Positions 1 through 5,111 of a DNA stretch of 5,293 nucleotides are shown piece after piece. A program made the translations under genes and the position numbers. The stretch is from Anaerolineae bacterium (lineage in GTDB: Bacteria > Chloroflexota > Anaerolineae > J102). The stretch lies in NCBI GenBank assembly GCA_026985975.1, contig JALSPL010000044.1:1-5293 (forward strand), read 5' to 3'. The notes under the pieces are model-generated. The model was not told where the DNA came from. It worked only from the letters and a program-made list of their open reading frames with translations, and did no database searches. Position 1 is the stretch's first letter; the number at the start of each line of letters is the position of its first letter.

Positions 1-849
1 CGATGACAGTGGCGATGAAAGAACAAACCTCGTAGGAGTCAGAGTTGGCTGAGTTGACGTTGGCGTGGACGTCGAGACATCTCTTGGTTCTGAATTTTTG
101 GCTGGACTCCGATGCACAAAGATGACCCAATCTGCATTGCTTGGAGCAAATACGCCCACCGATCGCGGGTAGAGATAGACGAGGACGCTGTAAGGTCCAT
201 GCGCCATATCCTGGACGAAATTCAAGTCCTGAATGGACTTCCAGGCAGCAATGCCCTCATCTTCATTGGCGTATGGGACCGAAACGACATCAATTCGTTC
301 CGGAGTCGGCGCCCGGCGTGAGGGCGCGCGCTTCAGTGCGTTCGGGGGAATAGAAATCGCAGGATAGAGTTGCCGTCCGGTTCCCGACCATACGATGCTG
401 CCAGCGTACAACACCAAGCCACTACAACGATGAGACACGGCAAATCCGCCGAAATCGCCAGGCTCCATCTCTAGCACTGCCAAATCCCCTTTGTAAGAAA
501 CCACAAAATCCAATTCTTCTCGTACGCCATTTTCATCTTTAACAATACGGCGCGACCAGTATTTTCCCACGGCATTGAAAAGACCGCCAGCTCGGGACTT
601 AAGTTCAGCATCATCGACTGGCGGTCTTACTTCACTGCAAGGGGTTTGGACATTGAAATAGGCCCTTTTCAGCTGAAGTGTCTGAAAATCCAGGACAATG
701 ATACCGATGTTGGCCATGTCTTCGCGAATAAGCCAGGCGGGATTGCTGTTGGATGCCATATTCAGCTTTATCCTGGCTTCACGACAGGCAGAAACAAAAA
801 CCATCAAGGTCAGGGCGATAAGCAATCTTGAAATGGCTTGGATACGCAT
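1..849 (-). CDS. Lipoprotein of unknown function, 3' end beyond the window (partial)
   Basis: The minus strand is open without a stop from an ATG at 849-847 to the left edge: 283 codons, C-terminus missing. The start gives a type II signal peptide: basic n-region (MRIQAISR), hydrophobic stretch at residues 9-19, and lipobox VSAC with Cys22 as the predicted lipidation site, so it should be anchored outside the cytoplasmic membrane. A GGAG ribosome-binding site (859-856) sits 6 nt before this ATG. In-frame upstream starts exist (ATG at 861-859 and 903-898), but they would bury the signal peptide. Residues 40-250 look like a folded mixed alpha/beta domain with Cys71 and Cys142 as a possible disulphide. 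Residues 259-273 are a Ser/Thr/Pro linker (STSTPTSTQPTLTPT) that probably leads to another segment outside the window. I do not recognise the family. GC content looks lower than in the transporter genes. It is divergent from the GntR operon with 685 bases between, so no functional link is implied. Confidence 0.82.
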   Translation of the reverse strand, partial: MRIQAISRLLIALTLMVFVSACREARIKLNMASNSNPAWLIREDMANIGIIVLDFQTLQLKRAYFNVQTPCSEVRPPVDDAELKSRAGGLFNAVGKYWSRRIVKDENGVREELDFVVSYKGDLAVLEMEPGDFGGFAVSHRCSGLVLYAGSIVWSGTGRQLYPAISIPPNALKRAPSRRAPTPERIDVVSVPYANEDEGIAAWKSIQDLNFVQDMAHGPYSVLVYLYPRSVGVFAPSNADWVIFVHRSPAKNSEPRDVSTSTPTSTQPTLTPTRFVLSSPLSS

Positions 850-991
850 TATTGGCTCCATTGAAAAAAGTTCATTCACCTCGGAGTTTTTCAGGCGATC
901 CATCATTTTGCCTGCGATTGATAGTGATATGATAAGATGTGCTACACGATCCGCATCGGCGCGAGAGCGTCAGGCGCATTGGTTTTGCAAA

Positions 992-1000
992 ATATTGTTT
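992..1000. repeat. Target-site duplication, left copy
   Basis: ATATTGTTT lies immediately outside the left terminal inverted repeat and is identical to 1183-1191 outside the right end. Identity stops at both edges (A versus C before it, G versus T after it), so the repeat is exactly 9 bp, as expected of a transposition footprint. Confidence 0.72.
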
Positions 1001-1182
1001 GGGTGCGTCCTATTTCAGTAAAAATGAGGGGTTCGTTTGCGGCCAACGCCCGAGGCTGGAAGCCACGGGCTACCATTGTCAAGCCCTGTGGGCCAGGCCC
1101 GGAGGGCCTTTGCAGCGGTAGCCCAGAGGTTTACCTCCGGGCGGAGGCGCATGAATGCTACCAACTCGTTTAGGACACGCCC
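1001..1182. mobile_element. 182-bp MITE-like non-autonomous insertion element
   Basis: The left end reads GGGTGCGTCCTA (1001-1012) and the reverse complement of the right end (1182-1171) reads GGGCGTGTCCTA, matching at 10 of 12 bases as terminal inverted repeats. The element is bounded exactly by the 9-bp direct repeat ATATTGTTT (992-1000 and 1183-1191), which behaves as a target-site duplication. Deleting the element and one repeat restores a continuous sequence. It has no transposase frame, so it would depend on a transposase elsewhere. IS families known to make about 9-bp duplications include IS1, parts of IS5 and parts of IS4. The ends alone do not let me choose. The interior is filled with REP-like hairpins. 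Confidence 0.72.
1048..1142. repeat. REP/BIME-like cluster of three hairpins inside the element
   Basis: There are three stem-loops in a row. At 1048-1070, GCCCGAGGCT pairs with AGCCACGGGC around a GGA loop (9 of 10 pairs). At 1095-1109, AGGCCC pairs with GGGCCT around a GGA loop (perfect). At 1121-1142, GCCCAGAGGT pairs with ACCTCCGGGC around TT (9 of 10). In addition GGGCTACC (1067-1074) and GGTAGCCC (1117-1124) are an exact inverted pair, so the outer two units face each other as in a bacterial interspersed mosaic element. The style, with GC-rich imperfect palindromes, GGA loops and TAGCCC next to a stem, resembles extragenic repeats spread by REP-associated tyrosine transposases. That link is from memory, not from a search. 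Confidence 0.55.
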
Positions 1183-1191
1183 ATATTGTTT
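1183..1191. repeat. Target-site duplication, right copy
   Basis: This is the second exact copy of ATATTGTTT, directly abutting the right terminal inverted repeat TAGGACACGCCC (1171-1182). With 992-1000 it brackets the 182-bp element. The perfect match suggests the insertion is fairly recent, or that the site is under little mutational pressure. Confidence 0.72.
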
Positions 1192-1365
1192 TTCGGTTCA
1201 TATGTGAAGACGTTTTTCTTTGAGTAATCGTTCCACCGGCGCCATCCTCGACACATGCTCTATGAGAACTGTTCTCCTTCTGGGATTCTCTTCTGACGAG
1301 ATTACGCCCGAACAGCTTGCTGAAATTCAGTCTCGCCTTCGCCCGCCGCTTGCCACCGCTCCACC

Positions 1366-1398
1366 AGACTTTCGAGGTCTCGCAGACCTCGAAAGTCT
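1366..1398. repeat. Perfect 33-nt palindrome, 15-bp arms with 3-nt loop
   Basis: AGACTTTCGAGGTCT (1366-1380) is followed by CGC and then by its exact reverse complement AGACCTCGAAAGTCT (1384-1398). As RNA or single-stranded DNA it would be a very stable hairpin. No T-run follows on either strand, so it is not a standard intrinsic terminator. It ends 45 bases before the -35 box of the gntR promoter. It may be a dispersed extragenic palindrome, a cruciform or protein-binding site, or a factor-assisted insulator that keeps upstream transcription out of the operon. The sequence alone cannot decide. Confidence 0.6.
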
Positions 1399-1443
1399 AC
1401 GACCGACGCGGCTTTTGTATGGGTAATCACCGCGAAAAACTGA

Positions 1444-1472
1444 TTGACAAGAGCGTTCATAAGCTGTATAAT
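1444..1472 (+). promoter_or_regulatory. Consensus sigma-70 promoter of the gntR-transporter operon
   Basis: TTGACA (1444-1449) and TATAAT (1467-1472) are both perfect consensus hexamers separated by the optimal 17 bp. Transcription should begin near 1479, giving a leader of about 55 nt before the gntR ATG. Such a strong promoter followed directly by an operator suggests a unit that is highly expressed when derepressed and kept off otherwise. Confidence 0.87.
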
Positions 1473-1480
1473 GACAGTTA

Positions 1481-1496
1481 AGTGGTCTAGTCCACT
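1481..1496. promoter_or_regulatory. GntR/HutC-type operator overlapping the transcription start
   Basis: AGTGGTCTAGTCCACT is an inverted repeat (7 of 8 base pairs symmetric, one T/T mismatch in each half) centred on CTAG. It closely resembles, from memory, the sites of NagR/YvoA and DasR, GntR regulators of the HutC subfamily, whose core is TGGTCTAGACCA. It begins 8 bp after the -10 box, right at the expected transcription start, and ends 38 bp before the gntR ATG. A repressor bound here would block promoter opening or clearance. The natural binder is the GntR protein encoded next, implying autoregulation. Confidence 0.77.
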
Positions 1497-1534
1497 AGAG
1501 CAGATCCGTTGTCATCCTCAGCGAGAGCGCTGCC

Positions 1535-2263
1535 ATGTTTGATAAAACAACGCCCATCCCGATTTACTATCAGCTCAAAGAATGGCTGCGGGCCGAAATT
1601 GCAGCCGGAACATGGCAGCCGGGCGATTTGATTCCCTCGGAACGGGAATTGAGTGAGCAGTTTGGGATCAGCCGCATGACGGTGAGGCAGGCGCTGAATG
1701 AATTGAGAGAAGACGGCGTATTGAGACGGGAGCAAGGCAAGGGCACCTATGTCACATCCCCAAAAATCGAACAGCGCCTGACGCGGTTGACGGGCTTTAC
1801 CGAGGACATGAAACGACGGGCCATGCACTCGGGCGCGAAGGTGCTGCGTCAGACATGGGTGGAAGCGCCCGACTTCGTGGCCCGGGCGTTGAAGATTCCT
1901 CCGGGAAAACGGATCATCCTGCTGGAACGCCTGCGCATGGCCGAAGGAGAGCCCATGGCCATCGAAACCAGCTTTTTGCACTTCGCAGGGATGAAAGGCC
2001 TGCTGGAAGAAAACTTCGAGAATCAATCGCTCTATCAGCGTCTTTCCCGAAAATATGGCATCATTCCCACCCGCGCGGAACAGCAAGTGGAAGCGGTGAT
2101 CTGCCATGAAAGCCAATGCGCCTTGCTGAACATCGAGCCGGGCGCCGCCGTCCTCCGCAACCGCCGCATCGCCTACGATCAAAACAACAAACCCTTTGAA
2201 TATGTGCAATCCATCTATCGAGGAGATCGCTACATTTTTTACGTAGAGCTCGCCATCTTATAA
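1535..2263 (+). CDS. GntR-family transcriptional regulator, HutC subfamily (HTH + UTRA domains)
   Basis: This 242-residue protein has the usual HutC-subfamily length and layout. Residues 8-75 are the N-terminal winged helix-turn-helix; PSEREL (34-39), SRMTVRQAL (46-54) and the wing GKGTYV (68-73) are the family hallmarks. Residues 90-238 are a UTRA effector-binding domain with typical elements GEPMAIET and the closing KPFEYVQSIYRGDRYIF. It should act as a cytosolic dimer that leaves DNA on binding a small metabolite, often a phosphorylated sugar or amino sugar in NagR/DasR relatives, histidine-pathway or other acids in others. ATG 1535 is chosen because the HTH domain starts at once and the promoter is correctly placed; the ribosome-binding site is weak (GAGAG near 1523-1527, in the loop of a small 5-bp hairpin). 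The gene is first in an operon with ABC-transporter genes and lies directly behind a matching operator, so it most likely controls itself and the transporter. Confidence 0.96.
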   Translation: MFDKTTPIPIYYQLKEWLRAEIAAGTWQPGDLIPSERELSEQFGISRMTVRQALNELREDGVLRREQGKGTYVTSPKIEQRLTRLTGFTEDMKRRAMHSGAKVLRQTWVEAPDFVARALKIPPGKRIILLERLRMAEGEPMAIETSFLHFAGMKGLLEENFENQSLYQRLSRKYGIIPTRAEQQVEAVICHESQCALLNIEPGAAVLRNRRIAYDQNNKPFEYVQSIYRGDRYIFYVELAIL

Positions 2264-2314
2264 CCCTCGTCGGCCTTCCACTTACCATTCAGCATCAGGA
2301 GGTGTTTTATCGAG

Positions 2315-2332
2315 AAGAGAACATGCTCTCTT
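2315..2332 (+). repeat. Near-perfect 18-nt palindrome before the binding-protein gene
   Basis: AAGAGA (2315-2320) pairs with TCTCTT (2327-2332) around A-CATG-C, leaving one mismatched pair in an otherwise symmetric 18-mer. It lies between the AGGAGGTG and the real ribosome-binding site of the lipoprotein gene. It could be a small mRNA hairpin or a DNA-binding site; it bears no resemblance to the operator at 1481-1496. Confidence 0.4.
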
Positions 2333-2372
2333 GCCCTTGCCCGCTCGCTTTTTCCTTTCCCATCTCTCGATC

Positions 2373-2377
2373 AGGAG
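2373..2377 (+). promoter_or_regulatory. Ribosome-binding site that fixes the binding-protein start
   Basis: AGGAG lies 7 nt before ATG 2385. This decides against the in-frame TTG at 2331, which would add 18 residues in front of a complete lipoprotein signal peptide. Confidence 0.85.
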
Positions 2378-2384
2378 AATCACC

Positions 2385-4061
2385 ATGAAACGTCTCGTAT
2401 TGTCTGCGTTGCTCATACTGCTTTTGGCGTCACTGCTCAGCGCATGTGGCGGCGCCGCGCCGCAGGTCGTCGAAAAAACCGTTGTCGTTACCAAAGAAGT
2501 TGAAAAAGTCGTCGAAAAAACCGTTGTCGTCACCCAGGAAGTGGAGAAAGTGGTCCAGCAAACGGTGGAGGTCGTGGTCACGGCCACGCCCGAGCCGACG
2601 CCCGCCCCCAAGAATGGCGGTACGCTCATCGTCGCCCGCGCCGCCGACGCCAAGGGCCTGGATCCGCACAAACAGACCGCCTTCTCCTCCTTCCGCCTCT
2701 TGGAACTCATTTACGAGCCCCTGCTGGGAATGAACAGCGAGCTGAAGGTGGTGCCCAATCTGGCCGATTCGTGGGAATGGTCCGATGACGGCACGACGCT
2801 GACCATGAAGCTGCATCCCAACGTCAAATTCCACAACGGCGATGTGATGACCTCGGAAGACGTCAAATACAGCTTCGAGCGCATCCTCGACGAGGAAACC
2901 GGCTCCGCGGCCCGCTCCTACTTCAGCGATATCCAGAGCATCGACACGCCCGACGACAACACCGTCGTCTTCCATCTCTCCCGCCCCAATGTCTCCATCC
3001 TGGCGGCCATGACCAACCCCAACTCCGCCATTCTGGACAAAAGTGCGGTGGAAGGCAAGGATCCCGGCAAAGTCGTCATTGGCACCGGCCCCTTCAAGCT
3101 GAACAAATGGGAAGTGGATCAGGTGACGCTGCTGGACGCCAACAAGGACTACTGGCGGGAGGGCGTTCCCCATGTCGACGGGATGGAAATCCGCATCATC
3201 CCCGACGAATCCTCCATCCTGGCGGGCCTGCGCTCGGGCGATATCGATTGGGCGCTGATCAACGATCCCCGCATCGCCATCGTCGCCTCCAATCCCAAGA
3301 GCGGTCTGGTGGTGGATCGCACGCCAGCCCTGGCCTATCATGTGTTGATGCTGAACAGCGGCCGCGAGCCCTTCACCGATGTGCGGGTGCGCCAGGCCCT
3401 TTCCTGCGCCATCGACCGGCAGCAGGTGGTGGACACCGCCGCCCTGGGCGAGGGACAGGTCACGGCGCCGGCCACATCCCCCTTCTACGCCGCGCCGCTG
3501 GATGAACTATTCTGCTATCAAAAGGACATCGAAAAAGCCAAGCAATTGCTGGCGGATGCAGGCTACAAGCCGGGCGACATCACCTTCAAGATCATGGCCG
3601 CGGCGGATGAACCCCCGACGGCCGTCGCCGAAGCCCAAAGCATCCAGGCCCAGCTCAAAGAGATCGGCGTCAATGTCGAAATCGAGACCCTGGAACTTGG
3701 CAACTACGTGGATCGCTGGCTGCACACCGATTTCGACGCCACCATCGCCCTCAACGGCGGCAACCCCGATCCCGACATCATGTTCTATCGCTACTGGCAT
3801 AGCAGCGGCAACCTGCACAGCGTGGCAGTCTACACCAACCCCAAGATCGACGAGCTGCTGGACAAAGGCCGCGTCACCACCGACCCCGAAGCGCGCAAGG
3901 CCATTTATCTGGAAGTGCAGAAGATCCTGGCCCAGGACGCGCCCTGGATCTGGCTCTATGTAGGTTACGAATACCGGGCCATGCAGCCCTACGTCAAAGG
4001 CTTCACGCCCATGCCCAACGGCTCCATCAAATACCTGCGCGACGTCTGGCTGGATAAATAA
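2385..4061 (+). CDS. ABC-transporter substrate-binding lipoprotein, family 5 (DppA/OppA-like)
   Basis: This 558-residue extracytoplasmic protein captures the substrate and delivers it to the permeases encoded downstream. Residues 1-21 are a lipoprotein signal (MKR n-region, Leu-rich core, lipobox LSAC, Cys21 lipidated). Residues 28-69 are three tandem 14-residue repeats (VVEKTVVVTKEVEK, a near copy ending TQEVEK, then a degenerate copy), followed by a TPEPTPAP linker; this should form an extended spacer, possibly a coiled coil. The binding domain runs from NGGTLIVA (about 78) to the end. The family-5 signature region lies at about 124-163 (VPNLADSWEWSDDGTTLTMK, then KFHNGDVMTSEDVKYSF), and other family marks are GTGPF (233-237), FTDVRVRQALSCAIDR (330-345) and NPDPDIMFYRYW (460-471). 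Family members bind peptides, nickel, haem, opines or oligosaccharides; the sequence does not reveal which. The GntR operator hints at sugars or amino sugars, but this is inference. The gene follows gntR by 121 bp with no new promoter seen. Confidence 0.97.
   Translation: MKRLVLSALLILLLASLLSACGGAAPQVVEKTVVVTKEVEKVVEKTVVVTQEVEKVVQQTVEVVVTATPEPTPAPKNGGTLIVARAADAKGLDPHKQTAFSSFRLLELIYEPLLGMNSELKVVPNLADSWEWSDDGTTLTMKLHPNVKFHNGDVMTSEDVKYSFERILDEETGSAARSYFSDIQSIDTPDDNTVVFHLSRPNVSILAAMTNPNSAILDKSAVEGKDPGKVVIGTGPFKLNKWEVDQVTLLDANKDYWREGVPHVDGMEIRIIPDESSILAGLRSGDIDWALINDPRIAIVASNPKSGLVVDRTPALAYHVLMLNSGREPFTDVRVRQALSCAIDRQQVVDTAALGEGQVTAPATSPFYAAPLDELFCYQKDIEKAKQLLADAGYKPGDITFKIMAAADEPPTAVAEAQSIQAQLKEIGVNVEIETLELGNYVDRWLHTDFDATIALNGGNPDPDIMFYRYWHSSGNLHSVAVYTNPKIDELLDKGRVTTDPEARKAIYLEVQKILAQDAPWIWLYVGYEYRAMQPYVKGFTPMPNGSIKYLRDVWLDK
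2466..2591 (+). repeat. In-frame 42-bp tandem repeat, three units, encoding the lipoprotein spacer
   Basis: Units lie at 2466-2507, 2508-2549 and 2550-2591. The first 23 bases of units 1 and 2 are identical, and later differences are largely synonymous or conservative (TKEVEK versus TQEVEK). Unit 3 is diverged (VVQQTVEVVVTATP). The multiple of three keeps the frame, so unit number can change by slippage or recombination without breaking the gene. Confidence 0.85.
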
Positions 4062-4089
4062 CCTACAGGACGTCTCCTCCTCCCATTGC

Positions 4090-4137
4090 GAGGTGACGAC
4101 GCTGGCAAAGTCCGGCGTCGTCACCTCCTCATTTTGA
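4090..4137 (+). terminator. Strong stem-loop with short T-run between binding-protein and permease genes
   Basis: GAGGTGACGACGC (4090-4102) pairs perfectly with GCGTCGTCACCTC (4115-4127). Inside, TGG can pair with CCG (one T-G wobble), leaving a CAAAGT loop, so the stem is about 16 bp. A short T-rich stretch, ATTTTGATT, begins 4 nt after the stem. It sits 28 nt after the binding-protein stop and 18 nt before the permease ATG (counting the T-rich tail). It is best read as a leaky terminator or an mRNA 3'-end stabiliser that lets the binding protein be made in excess over the membrane subunits, a known arrangement in ABC-transporter operons. The T-run is too poor for full termination, and the permeases have no promoter that I can see. 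Confidence 0.65.
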
Positions 4138-4154
4138 TTGCGCCCAGGTGCTTC

Positions 4155-5108
4155 ATGCAAAGATTCCTCACTCGCCGTCTTCTGGCGCTGATCCCCACCC
4201 TTTTCGGCGTCTCCATCGTCGTATTCGTGGTGATTCACCTCATCCCGGGCGACACCATCAGCGCCATGATCGGCACCACCTACAAGCTGACAGAAGCCCA
4301 GGCCCAGGCGCTGCGCGCCTATTTCGGGCTGGACAAGCCCCTCTATCAGCAATATCTGCATTGGATGTGGGCGGCCCTGCATGGCGATTTCGGTTACTCG
4401 GTGCGCAGCGGCGAGCCGGTCATGTCCGAAATTCTCAAACGTTTTCCCGTCACCTTCGAGCTGACCATCCTCTCATTGCTTATCGCCATCTTCATCGGCA
4501 TTCCCATCGGCGTGCTTTCCGCCACCAAACAGGATTCATTCATCGATATCCTGGGACGACTTTTCGCCCTCATCGGCCTTTCGCTGCCCAACTTCTGGCT
4601 GGGAACGCTCATCATTTTGGGACTTTCACTCTATTTTGGTTTCATGCCCAACTCGGGAAAATATGTCAGCCTCTGGCAAGATCCGTTACAAAATCTCAAA
4701 CAGATGATTTTCCCCGCCATCACCCTGGGCTTCGCCTTCACCTCCTCGGTGATGCGCACCACCCGCTCGTCGATGCTGGAGGTGGCCCGGCAGGATTATG
4801 TGCGCACGGCCCGGGGCAAGGGCCTCAGCGAGACGAGAGTCGTTATCCGACACATGCTTTCCAACGCACTGATCCCGGTGATCACCATCATCGGCATTGA
4901 ATTCGGATATCTGCTGGGCGGCGCCGTCATCGTCGAGGAAGTTTTCGCCTTGCCCGGCATGGGACGCCTCCTGCTGCAAGGCATTTCACAACGAGATTAC
5001 GCAGTGGTGCAGGGAACAGTGCTGTTCATCGCCTTCACCTTTGTTGTCATCAACCTGCTAACGGACTTCGCCTATGCTTTTATCGACCCTCGCATCCGTT
5101 ACGAGTGA
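4155..5108 (+). CDS. ABC-transporter permease, DppB/OppB family
   Basis: This 317-residue inner-membrane protein has the standard length and topology for the first permease of peptide/nickel-type importers. The N-terminus (RFLTRRLLALIPTLFGVSIV) and HLIPGD (28-33) are typical. Predicted membrane segments lie near residues 9-29, 100-122, 135-161, 186-200, 236-262 and 285-305. The cytoplasmic coupling (EAA) loop that contacts the ATPase is at about 209-235, with DYVRTARGKGLS (214-225) as the core. EEVFALPGMGRLL (261-273) and the DPRIRYE end are further family marks. ATG 4155 is chosen over an in-frame ATG at 4086 because AGGTG (4146-4150) precedes it, the family N-terminus begins here, and the longer form would translate through the hairpin at 4090-4127 into a charged extension. 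It stops 3 nt before the next permease gene, so the two are clearly co-transcribed. Confidence 0.97.
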   Translation: MQRFLTRRLLALIPTLFGVSIVVFVVIHLIPGDTISAMIGTTYKLTEAQAQALRAYFGLDKPLYQQYLHWMWAALHGDFGYSVRSGEPVMSEILKRFPVTFELTILSLLIAIFIGIPIGVLSATKQDSFIDILGRLFALIGLSLPNFWLGTLIILGLSLYFGFMPNSGKYVSLWQDPLQNLKQMIFPAITLGFAFTSSVMRTTRSSMLEVARQDYVRTARGKGLSETRVVIRHMLSNALIPVITIIGIEFGYLLGGAVIVEEVFALPGMGRLLLQGISQRDYAVVQGTVLFIAFTFVVINLLTDFAYAFIDPRIRYE

Positions 5109-5111
5109 GTT

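Larger units (their letters stand above)
850..1534. other. Long intergenic region, no convincing gene
   Basis: These 685 bases separate the divergent lipoprotein and gntR genes. They hold a short insertion-like element, a long perfect palindrome, and the gntR promoter and operator, all listed separately. I could not recognise a promoter for the minus-strand lipoprotein gene between 850 and 1000. Between 1192 and 1443 there are only weak reading frames: a 68-codon TTG-started frame on the plus strand (1220-1426) and a 52-residue ATG frame on the minus strand (1460-1302). Neither has a ribosome-binding site, and both run through the palindrome. Confidence 0.7.
2297..2388 (+). promoter_or_regulatory. 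Leader region with strong orphan Shine-Dalgarno and possible 21-codon coupling ORF
   Basis: The gntR-to-lipoprotein gap contains AGGAGGTG (2297-2304), nearly a full anti-16S match, with no start codon at normal spacing. An ATG at 2323 (18 nt away) opens a 21-codon frame whose TGA (2386-2388) overlaps the lipoprotein ATG (2385-2387) as ATGA, the classical arrangement for translational coupling. A GTG at 2302 is in the same frame but lies within the Shine-Dalgarno itself. The spacing makes translation uncertain. The peptide (Cys-, Pro- and Ser-rich) resembles nothing I know. The stretch may only be a leader or a ribosome standby site. Confidence 0.3.

Noticed and set aside
112..353. Short plus-strand frames (69 and 70 codons)
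   Set aside because: They overlap the 283-codon minus-strand lipoprotein gene, which has a signal peptide and ribosome-binding site; they have no family features.
646..1173. Plus-strand frames of 60-107 codons
   Set aside because: Those up to 849 are shadows of the lipoprotein gene. The others read into the non-coding hairpin-rich element and have low-complexity, unprotein-like translations.
1366..1398. Intrinsic terminator at the perfect palindrome
   Set aside because: Neither strand has a T-run directly after the stem, so it was listed as a repeat instead.
1220..1426. 68-codon plus-strand frame with a TTG start
   Set aside because: It has no ribosome-binding site, and its end is formed by the perfect palindrome. 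The stretch from ITPEQLAEIQSRLRPP looks somewhat protein-like, so a gene remnant is possible but not supported.
1302..1460. 52-residue ATG frame on the minus strand (start at 1460, stop at 1304-1302)
   Set aside because: The translation looks protein-like (MNALVNQFFAVITHTK at the start), but there is no ribosome-binding site, it overlaps the gntR promoter, and the palindrome makes both strands encode nearly the same DFRGLxDLESL peptide.
1487..2209. 240-codon minus-strand frame opposite gntR
   Set aside because: It is an antisense shadow of a clearly recognisable GntR regulator and has no domain of its own.
2331..2384. 18-residue N-terminal extension of the binding protein from a TTG start
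   Set aside because: ATG 2385 has AGGAG at 7-nt spacing and begins a complete lipoprotein signal peptide.
4086..4154. 23-residue N-terminal extension of the DppB-like permease
   Set aside because: It would be encoded by the intergenic hairpin and is charged and unlike family N-termini; ATG 4155 has a ribosome-binding site and the expected start.
2430..4382. Long minus-strand frames (303 and 291 codons) and overlapping plus-strand frames in the transporter region
   Set aside because: They are shadow frames from GC-rich codons; they translate to Gly/Val/Asp- or Arg/Ser/Pro-rich sequence with no family features, opposite well-identified genes.
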